Source: Leishmania infantum JPCM5 (Eukaryota; Euglenozoa; Kinetoplastea; Trypanosomatida; Trypanosomatidae). Taken from it: DNA of 64,000 bases. The DNA lies in NCBI RefSeq assembly GCF_000002875.2, contig NC_009400.2, positions 503,574 through 567,573 of the forward strand. The letters are read 5' to 3'. Shown here piece after piece: positions 43,601 to 50,600 of this stretch. The translations under genes were made by a program, and so were the position numbers. Positions within the stretch are counted from its first letter, which is position 1. Each line of letters opens with the position of its first letter. The notes under the pieces are model-generated. The model searched no databases. It saw only the letters and a list, made by a program, of their open reading frames with translations, and had not been told where the DNA came from.

Positions 43601-45840
43601 GCCGTGCGCACAGCATCTGCGCCACTACCGCAGCTGCTGACAAGTATCAGGCACAGCTGCAGGGAGTCCGTGGCGGTGCTGATCCACAGCGGTAGCATCC
43701 GCAGCCACCACACGACTGCTGCAGCACCCTCGTTCCGCACCTGCTCCTGCTGCCGCTCCCAATGCTGGACCAAAGCATCCCAGACTCGCAAAGGTGATGC
43801 TGCCGCGGCGCAACGATCTGCCAGCTCCCGCGCCGCGTCATTGCCACCGTCGTCGCCATCTTCCTCCTTCGCGCAGTCCACCGCTGCTGGTGCGATCACT
43901 TGATGCGCCTCTGCGTCCGCCTCGCCATCACCCAGCACCAGTTCGCGTGGCGTGGCCGAGTGCGTCTCCCCGACAGTGTAGCGCTGCTTGGATGGTGTGG
44001 GGTTCGGTGTCGCGGCGACTACGACGGCTCGATGATACGATGGAAACAGAAGCGCGTAGGTGGGTAGAAGGGCGTGGTACACCATGATGACGTCCAGGAG
44101 GGCCTCTTGCTGCGCTACAGCAGCGAGAGAAAACGCCGCTGTCCCGCGACTGTACAGCTGCGTAGCGAGCAGCAGGGGCACTTCGAGACGCTGCGCCATC
44201 GCAAAGTCGATGAGGGCGGCAAGGCCGCGAAGGTGGTGAGCCTCCACGACGATAGATGGCATCCTCGTTTTGCCACCGTGAGCGGCGGCCGCAGCGTCGG
44301 TGATGTGATCGGCCGCGGCGGTCTTTGCATGGTGGAAGCAGTACGTCTGTGTGTGCAGGTGCTCCAGCAGGGCCACGGCAAACAACCACCTGACATCATC
44401 CAGCGTAACGGTCGAGGTCGCCGCGACCCCGCGGAGAGCGTCCCAGCGGAGCGCGCGCCGCGCCACGCAAACGGCAGCCGCTGCAGCAGCCGCACCTGCA
44501 CCGTCGTCGCCTGCGTCGCAGCACAAGTGAATGATCCACGCGTGGACCAGGTGCAGCTCTTGCCCTACGCGCTCAAGGGTGTTCTGCAAGGTGTCCTCAA
44601 CGTTCGTGTCTTTCGGCGCCCGAGATAGCTTGCGCTTGCGAGAGGACCCGCCTGTGGTTCTGCTTCCCTTGGCGGCGGCGGCGGCGGCGGCGTCTCTACG
44701 GCACTGCCGTTGCATGGCGTGGAGAACATGGCTGTTGACGGCCCGACACTCTTTATCGACTGCGCGCAGCAAGACAGCAGCCTGACTTTGCACTTTGCCG
44801 AGCAGATCGTGCCGCTGCGTCGCGGTCGCGTGCTCATCATAGAGCTTTCGCAAGAGGCGCTCGCACAGATCGAGAAAGGAGGTCTCCAGCCAGCGTAGCG
44901 GTGCCGTCTCCTCGACGGCAATGGTCCGCTGTGCCACCGCGCTCACGGCTACGGGTGCGGCGACGATCGCCAATGGTGAGCAGAGAAAGGACGAGGACAG
45001 CGGTGCCCCCGCGATGGGAATCGCGGACGAGCCGGAAAACACAGGCAGAGCCGGTGCAGTGGCGGCGCTGACGCGCGTGCGCCACTTCTGCGGTGTTGAG
45101 TGCAGCGTCAAGGCAAACGTATTGGCGAATACGCGAAGCGCCTCGGCCACCGACAGCTGCTCCGTCGCCGATGGGGCGGATGCGGCGCCGCAGTGAGCAC
45201 GCTGGGCAGATGATGGTAGCTTGACACACAGTTTAGATGGTGCGACGGCAGGACTGCTTTCAGCGTCGCTGCTGCCTGAAACAGGCGTTGCATTCTTGCT
45301 GGCGATGCTGACCGTTTCCAAAGCGAGACGCGGCGCGTGGGCGCGGCAGTCTTCCCCAGCGGGGCTCTGCAGAGCACTGTGAGCGCCCACAAGAAGACAG
45401 TAACGCAGCTTCGCAAGGCGCAGACGCTCCTGCTTCTGTGCTGCGTCGCGGCCAGTGCCTAGCATCGTGTGTGCAAGCAAGGTGCCGCCGCCACCGCTGC
45501 CACTGGCGGCCGCCTCAGTGACAGCCTCTTCCTCTGCCACCTTGAGTGGTGAAGCATCCTCTAGGTGCTGCTGCTGAGCGTTTTCGGTCGCGGAACTTCG
45601 CGGCTCTGGATCTTTCAAGGGGGCTCGTGCAGCGCCCCAGCTTGAAGCCACTGCCTGGTCTGGCACTGACGCGCCCGGCACGCCCGCCGTAGCGGAGCTC
45701 TTCCGTGCGGAGGAGCGACGCCGTTGCGCTACAAAGGCGGGCCTGCTCTGCTCCATCACAGACCGGCGTTGTTGACGCAGCGCCGCAGCCGCAATCGCCG
45801 AATCTGCAAGGGCGCAGACGAGAGCACGGCGAGGCCGCAT
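34603..45840 (-). CDS. giant hypothetical protein, 3745 aa
   Basis: A single uninterrupted frame of 11.2 kb. The frame opens with GTG at 45858; the first ATG is at 45840 (MRPRRALVCALADSAI). The protein is overwhelmingly helical, Ala/Leu-rich and interrupted by low-complexity Ser/Gly/Ala linkers, which suggests an alpha-solenoid (HEAT/ARM-like) scaffold, although I cannot identify a named repeat. One notably hydrophobic helix lies near residues 2820-2850 (LHLLAMTLFLLSRLGIF). The C-terminal ~60 residues are a very basic helix (RRIARALRLTRHRVKMKQRQ), which could bind nucleic acid or rRNA. No catalytic motif, kinase or helicase signature was seen. Retention of a frame this long implies selection. 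Function unknown. Confidence 0.88.
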   Translation of the reverse strand: MRPRRALVCALADSAIAAAALRQQRRSVMEQSRPAFVAQRRRSSARKSSATAGVPGASVPDQAVASSWGAARAPLKDPEPRSSATENAQQQHLEDASPLKVAEEEAVTEAAASGSGGGGTLLAHTMLGTGRDAAQKQERLRLAKLRYCLLVGAHSALQSPAGEDCRAHAPRLALETVSIASKNATPVSGSSDAESSPAVAPSKLCVKLPSSAQRAHCGAASAPSATEQLSVAEALRVFANTFALTLHSTPQKWRTRVSAATAPALPVFSGSSAIPIAGAPLSSSFLCSPLAIVAAPVAVSAVAQRTIAVEETAPLRWLETSFLDLCERLLRKLYDEHATATQRHDLLGKVQSQAAVLLRAVDKECRAVNSHVLHAMQRQCRRDAAAAAAAKGSRTTGGSSRKRKLSRAPKDTNVEDTLQNTLERVGQELHLVHAWIIHLCCDAGDDGAGAAAAAAAVCVARRALRWDALRGVAATSTVTLDDVRWLFAVALLEHLHTQTYCFHHAKTAAADHITDAAAAAHGGKTRMPSIVVEAHHLRGLAALIDFAMAQRLEVPLLLATQLYSRGTAAFSLAAVAQQEALLDVIMVYHALLPTYALLFPSYHRAVVVAATPNPTPSKQRYTVGETHSATPRELVLGDGEADAEAHQVIAPAAVDCAKEEDGDDGGNDAARELADRCAAAASPLRVWDALVQHWERQQEQVRNEGAAAVVWWLRMLPLWISTATDSLQLCLILVSSCGSGADAVRTAEPMKELLDRAAAVLRDALRFDRREYERSRGAQRLLTMRSASARSDASPLGDEDGVSNGNEAGKTGEAGEFGTAIAGAAGTMEAHYALEDKGLAADAPPPLRRQRGKRSLFYKSPHESDGGVLVRESPGTSARGGTNGVGSPARSRFESRSRTSAGLAARYASSVTGVFGSTRGGADGHAAGACPVRHGRVASAAAAAADRFTSPIFQTLVLSSETPVVLSTLFRLDSVRRQSCLEEAWAAIVHSQSELWRLLYDLPPAAGAASEAARDEKANRTTFLRNVLPVAVASLVGTASVAGSGINSNSSQRRAAATSSSARVPVREETLRRVLCTLQSAQEQLGLSLFESLHHVLVSVAQVLLRIERVSDRALLSCRTPQDFTAGKRAPLDHVHQRQAFIHVLTIGTAILLAGNSLPWEGAQVAWQLQQQLRYPQIEFRSGAAVPQLPRPRFVSVAIDAFAVQWTRAIVKDLSLLHVSCRQHADVVLANAVEMLRVLQTPSTSAALPLFAKQVTAAALLRSLSVLAGQWRQRRDAAQRGFRVHRIVELAEVQHDEVMQLHQGVLDLLRDNGALRLLCGYATFAAELFEIHVRLKAKLASLVEWADMYLLPSVLPVVVAGLHRSRSTHNAATHADMCEATLGLLSQLSRYAANPQMSVVEVVRTQWNQVLLQVSLYCIRTAGRGGRKRAPDYGLPPPVLPSLDDVAALQRPSHGTDAAAAAREWAEAFTGGREPLFLALLDRGEALLGAPRGTRSSAGEVAEGTTRALSAYIAAWDEQVRFGRCDWDAARPVSHEGIADDPTVDTRELLAHLQVSYEGVQAFGRITSPALRASAEVAPFMAAKPNNIRQLGFLVRFMEQHLRVQERLSRLSDDELESFVLPWPAKDEAVPSAVQAVPRPSPPSPSSSLAASAATVSETAPLVLLDFVGYLSSRSVWAMVTWACNIAETVVKIELKRHRHIPEAVQAVATTAILTQLRAVPPPIRGAGKPPVNILRALLSLSDMVAGTTESLLGYHRRSVIRGLLSNPTRDQYRVVTFGLKQATAYVQEEARQYQGLGTRESGACDDLASEMADGDAAADFETAAKTEEVEEAYSADGALHFRTNADGTIDRTWLAAGPPELPAPPRQQDVGIYYMKVWAAYAAQRRLRAAAGEAATAEAEAATATLVPYLRTDLNREYRFFLSCLVCLVDASMESALLYLRRLQGDGEEDIRLLVEAAISEVCRTVSAIIHSLLNLSPEVRRACCQREEAELLWTSLCIVATISAVVPRDPQERFFTSRCTDAIGRVFALTRWLVDDAISTMATPSTTNGEADSNKVREGTATAASDAGASLVHRPLTNALVRGAQLLLRDPHSSQRMAIRLAVRQRERDDLSAVLVALQVLVKSAATYEPGRSLLHYVWTRLAAELSQPLLGPAATTAAPPPVRSAKSTKAALSAAAAAIHAAPTELNVAATVISRSEYNAVLRGLASLCAALPPSSGRVGKLRRGETGDPATESALELPAAGGSGVAGAGPVVCDVDAAVRHVVEDAAGFEAERRRCLSQSASQEEWHYAGVANSDEAASPAAGHGLTSSLLLHPGQDVASGHPAFSVAEVMESGSMPTTAIVDAVIAHAAATVRAAGGRSSLDVNSIPGVARTAPGATGAVDAVDDDPATAVGFLRLVREFQRHVTELLSLVPLRDIVARPQAEVLFACMSLLHGTVSAAAEGKVWALMTSKWTAELLAPSESTFLQLQELELAKVRELRAVTSRDLHLMADTHSHGGVDGAGHGSRSSSSAYGSLPFSAAVVDLFAAAGRAPTRRPAQPNAELSVLAAAERSMRHHWCAEEFDLPRHDDVSRLFSNAGGVRKGPRNAGKDRRTQERNGDRASTLEFDPHATGLAALAAMPDPIPIPVVLTIFKVLSRRPVEHAASGSVEGLSQTFDVHGGGMTSRQIAAATSWLAKGGNDGSSLDSARVRGAEVERDCFAAFAEVFLTYTARAYWLLRPRLDDNAWVVWAIMEKSMAVYPTDNGVRQREWDRVCRQWRLPVSLDRAHAVAGHFFTEEQRRRISAWTTALHTAASGESASASVSAKTVEGAEEVAVLRYLQAAALYLHLLAMTLFLLSRLGIFGDLPKASVEVVRRRVQAQVLQHRPPGSRSAAATSSAFLVSNEALTRELTLMALERQTQPLFVNRNLFEGAVLQFLNVIWCIVRHADSLTHTATDVVVAWLQAPGPAASMGSAAATALRATPPTAVSAAAIISYADHVRIMVVGVVQDTLDMVTGLGSRAPAMLPQHAVKSLLTSGFSCEPLTLRLPAHRTRSAKTTAASSMHSSQSSTCTAHTTDGLFAPAVNVIATHLSTTASVPSAMVLEDALLSTPASAAASLSATPELAVSRVFDPVARPELFVGSPTMLAILSPQFVRSTICRSLESKVTSSTLLPVAFALEFYLSRQGVPLAPLLEATTELLTACTLRNSAVHMYCEHLASELTSRKEFRQALAPPTIASAEQGAAGSISNEVVISFLAAIARQDVLVTKKTLAHLLHSVMRMRPDVFGQPPTENRQGKLTLVQVGTTVDSAIDTTNPLYTPVQPAAKRGSGTGAATPSGSPPGASSDADGPRDAAAVMNAFSLEKWSDATAMTHRKALAALTISLPTVVEVAMHMNCMRPLDSSEWRRAIQMLKAADEARRERVAVHRSQAQAAMQQGRAGTEQEGEGSAGKKGQIADSTAAAAGKLDASLRLEDPFDFGVGMLHLRYALRKIVHASLRRLLHQQGPRMLADVASMLQMVDPALQQATSMAQASSSVAGDRDGGARNRRTWSSSLVHGVSAHGAGHSAEQPRPFDGVLAGTTRVLLSRAVLCAQAIGYDSTGAALEMSPRNGSSQSQEAQSVLKLPVPALQPSVVEAAISATASAASQHLRKGRHVQAGHSTGKIGLLSKEEKATVHQRVELERDAATTVGLTTAQLPPQSARRIARALRLTRHRVKMKQRQQEYRMRREKRQEKPRLSISTASHHVSSGYASVSETHGSR

Positions 45841-47668
45841 GACTGCAGAACTAGGCACTCACAGAGGGAAAGAGGAGCACTCTGAAGCTCGAGAGCGAGA
45901 ATAACGACTCTATGCTTCCTTCGTTACACGCTGCGCGCAGTGGTCGACTCCCTTCCTCCACCCACACGCACACGGGATGTCAGTCGTTAACGCCGTTTCG
46001 TTACGCGCCCCCCAACACTTGCGGAGGGACGCAGGCGCACGTCAAAAGCGTCGAGGCTGCGAACAAAAAGGAGAGGCAGCCCCGCTGCTGTGCGCCCGCC
46101 CTCCTCCGTCACACCTGCGGCCCCACACCGGATGCAGGACAGCAATAGAAGCGAGAAGGGAGGAGAGAGCGATGCGAGATGCCCACCCGTCTCTCCCTGC
46201 GCACGCTCCGAGACGCAGAGCAAGTTCTAGCAGAAAGGGCAGAGGCGCCGGGGGGTGAGAGAGGGAGGGAAAGAGGGGATAAGGTGAGCTTGTGCGGTGC
46301 AGTCCACGTACAACGTACGGTCCCCCGGCACACGACCGGAAATGCACTAGGCGTGAGGATGCAGGGGACGATGAGTGGTGATGCACTCGTGTGCGGTTCA
46401 GCGCCGTGACGAGGTGCCCTCACACCGTGTACTACCGCGTTCGCGGAGAAGGACGAGAAGGGGCACGCACGTGCGCCAGGAGAGGCGGAAGTGGTGGAAC
46501 AGAGGGGAAGAGGAGGACAGACACGTATGAGGAGGGCAGACCTGTGCACAAGTCCAGAGAGCTCTACCATTCAGTCATGCATATAGAGGAGGTGACGTGG
46601 TGTTGGGTGGTGTTGGTGGGGGAGGGAGGCGGGGAGGGGCAGAAGGGCAAACCTGGCAGAGCGCGTCTTATGCGCAACGGCGTCCTCGCCTCCGCTTCTC
46701 TTGCACATGCGTGAGGGACGTGGGAGAGGAAGGCAAACACCGCCAGCTTGCCATGCGCAACTCCACCACCAAGCACAGGCATCACAGCGTTCTACCTCTT
46801 TCTCTCTCCGCTACTTCCCTTCATGAGCGGCTGCTCAAGAGAGCGCTACGCCCATTCCCCACCTCCTCATCCCTCTTCCCCACTGCAGATGCGCATGGGG
46901 GCTTGTGCTGTGTAGATGATGCACGTGTGTGTGTGTGTGTGTGTGGTGCGGACAAGGAACACCGCAGAGGAGAACATGTTAATTCGAATATTAGCACGCA
47001 CCGCGTTAAAAAGAGAGGGAGGGATAACACACTACGAGACAACACCAGCACCCTCCCTCCTCCCGCCCCCTCCCCATCTGCACTCTCTACAGGCATGTAC
47101 GCACACTGGCGGAGAGGCCGACACACAGCTCTGCATACGCCCGAGCTCTGCAGGGTGTCTGCGTGTCTCAGGTGGGGTTGACTTTTCAAGTACGAGAGGG
47201 AGACAGAGAGACCCTTGTTCATGTACGCCGCCACATTGGCTTACCCCCTCGCTCATCACGTCCACTGGGAAGGGAAGGGAAGGGAAGGGAAGGGACGGGA
47301 GGGGGAGGGGCGGCGGCGGCGGCGGAGGGAGCCCTCATCCATTGGTGCCAAGGCTTATGGACCTCCACGAAAGACGAGGAAGATGAGACGACACACGCTC
47401 AAGCACACGGCAGCAACAACAACAGCGGTGATGGCGGTGCGTTCACTCATCAACGCATCGCACTCCATTATCATCCACAACGATCACCACTGGTGCGCGC
47501 CGCTTGAAACAGACACGGATACGCCTTCGCATCTATGACAGAGCCAAGTCACAAACTCGTCCATGAAACAGTCAAGGCAACAGCAAAAACCAAGACGTTG
47601 GGGGGCTATGGGGGAGGGGGCGCGGAGTGCGACCTGCACACGCGCAAGCGCTGTCTTTTTTTTTTTTT
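45841..47668. other. intergenic spacer
   Basis: No supported gene. Features are a GT run near 46926-46944, a (GGGAA)n repeat at about 47268-47297, a G/GGC-rich stretch at 47298-47332, and a T14 run at 47656-47669 that abuts the stop codon of the RNA polymerase gene. Confidence 0.55.
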
Positions 47669-50600
47669 TCAGGCAAAGTTCTTCTCGATGACATCGCGCA
47701 AGATCTGCGGGTCCTGGCCCACCTTGACTAGCGCCGTTCCGACGCGAGGCCGCTCACCGACCATGATGGCCGAGCTGATGGAGTTCAGCTCGTCGCCGAC
47801 GCCGCGCGTGAGGGCCGTGTGCAGGAAGCGCTTTGACGATGCGAACGTCATCTGGAAGAGCGGGCTGGCGCTGTGGGAGATGACGCCGGTAAAGTTGTAG
47901 TTCTCCCACACGCCACGGTGGGTCGCTGCGTCGGCGATGAGGGTGAGGTGGTGGTAGTCGACGGAGTAGCGCTTGAAAAGCTTCTCCAGCTCATCGAAGA
48001 GTGCCTTGTAGCCGCTTTCCACGCCGAAGGAGGTGCACATGTCGCGGATGTCGGTGGACCGCGCCTTCTGCACCTTGATGGCGCGTGCGCGGACGGTGAA
48101 GAGGGCGAGGAACGCCGTCACACTGCGGATCGTCGCCGAGCTGCCCTGGAACACCATCTCGCCACTCGTCGGGTCCTCAGCCTTGCGAGTGTACGTGACG
48201 GAGTCGAACTGCGTGAGCCACGACGGGAACGTCTGCTGCGCCAGGGCACTCTCGAGCACATCCGGGATGACGGTGACCACCTGGTCCGATGTCTGTATCG
48301 ACACGTTCACCACAAAGAGATCCTCCGGTAGCGGCACGACCCCGTCGCGGGTGGCCGCCTCCCGCAGCAGCGGCGCGATTTCCACCCGATACTTCTTGCT
48401 GCCGTACATGACGCACACCGTAGGAAAGCAATCGTAGCTCACCTTGCCAGACGCCGCGGCAGCCGCCTCGCTGCTGGTGCCGCCGTTGCTGGAGCTCTTC
48501 CAGAACAATCCGTTGACGTCCTCATCATCCTCCTCGTTGTCGCCTTCCTCTGCTCGAGACTTCTTGCGCGGGGGACTGCTGCCGTTGCCGCCCTTGCGCC
48601 GCCGCGAGCCGTCCGCCGCGTCCACCGCCTCCTCGTCGTAATCGTCCTCGTCACTGCCGCTGCTGCCGCCGTTGTCGTCCCTTTCCGGGATCATGTCGTC
48701 ACGTCCGAGCTCGCTGCCGGCGACGGACGGCACCGAGGTGGCCCCGAGCGCCGGTGTGTTCATCTGCGTGGAACGCTCGTCCATGTCGTCCTCGTTGTCA
48801 CTCATGCCGCCGCCGGCCGCGGCGCCCCCGTCGTCCATCTGCGAAGACGGGTCTTGCGTTGTCCCACGCAGCGGCCCGCCGGCGCCTTCGCGCTCGTCCT
48901 TCGAGCGACCCCGCAGCGCCGTCACCACCTGCCGTGCAAAGTTCTTCAGAGTCTGCGTAAAGGACTGAAGGTGCTCGGCTCTCGACATGCACATGGCGTG
49001 CTGCTTTTGCATAAGCAGCGCCTTGGAGAAGAGAAGTGCCACCGTCACCTGTGTGCCCTCGGCGCTGCGGGTGACACGATAGTGGTACCCCGGCGTCGTC
49101 TGCGCCCTCGCCGCTGCACCGTCGTCCGCAGTCGCTGTGACAGCAGCAGGTACGCGGGCCATGCAGTCCGTCAACCGCGTCGCTACGCCGGCCTGCAGAA
49201 TGCGCGAGATCGCCTCCTCGTCCACCTCCGTCGCCTTCTCCACCGGCACCACAATGGCCACCTTTTGCACAGAGGCGTAGATGAGCAGCTCACGTAGGCG
49301 CGGGATTCCCTCCGTCACGTGCGTGACGGTGGACCCGGCGCTGTGGAAAGTGTTGAGCGTCATCTGCGTTGACGGCTCACCGGCGGCCTGCGCCGCCAGG
49401 AGACCAACTGGCTCTCCAGCGTCGCAGTACGCCCGCACCCGCCGCCGCGTCGTGAGCTCCGTCATCACGTCGCGGTAGTACCGGATGCTCTCCTCGCGCT
49501 TCTCGCGCAGCTTCTCGTTAAGGACGCCGTTCTTGGTCCACCGCGCGACTTGCGATACCTTCTTGAAGAGAGGATACTGCGCCTTGGTCTCCAGGTACAT
49601 GTCAAGGCTCGCCTTGTAGTGGGCGGGGAGTGGGTCGCGCTGTGCCTCCGCCTCGAGCAACGCACGCTGCGCCGCACGCATCGCCGCGGCCGCCTCGTGG
49701 GCGCGCTCGCGCTTGCCCTGGCTGTTGCGCGACGCCGCCTCCTCGGCCTCTTCCTCGCCCGTCACCACGCCGGTGTTCACGTTCATCTTTCGACCGAGGT
49801 CGATGCAGTTGTCCTTGACCACCTCCCACGCCTGCAGGGACGAGGTCCGCATCGGGTCGAGTCCGTCGCCGCCGTAGAGGAACTGGATGACGCTGCCGTT
49901 GGCGTCGCGCACGGAGTGGTCCCACTGCACGACGAGGCTCTCCAGGCCTTTGACTAGGCACCGCTGCAGGTGGCCGGAGCGGGAAGTCTTGACGGCCGTG
50001 TCGATGAGCCCATCACGGCCGGCCATGGCGTGAAAGGTGTACTCTGCCGGTCGAATACCGGAGGTGAAGCGGCCGATCGCGTAGCCCAGCGAGCGGGCTC
50101 GCTTCTCCGCGACGAAGAACGGCGGCAGCGTCTTGCCCGAGTTCATGCGCTTCACCCGACGTCCGTCGAAGAGCTGTTGGCCGAGACCGAGCGACATCTG
50201 GATAGCGTTCGTGTTGCTGCCCTTTGCACCGGACATGGTCATGGTGAGCAGCTGATTGTACGGGAAAGGCCGCAGCATGCGCCCAGGCACGAATTCTTTC
50301 TGGAGGCTTGTCGCCATCCCCATGATCACGGGCATCACCCTCGCCTCGTCGTCGGGGAGGCTGAGCGGCGCGCTGTCCAGCTCGCGCAGCAGCGCCGTAC
50401 GCCGCTCCTCCTGCAAGAGCATCATGTCATCCATGCCGATGGAGAAGCCTTCGCGCTGCAGGCTCATCGACAGCACGCGACCGAGCGCGCCGAAGAGCTC
50501 GCCAACCATGTGCGGCCCGTAGATTTCGTGAATCACGTGCACGACGGAGAGGTTGCTGGAGCCGAGCTGGTTCTTGCACAGGATGCCGGTGATGAGCTCG

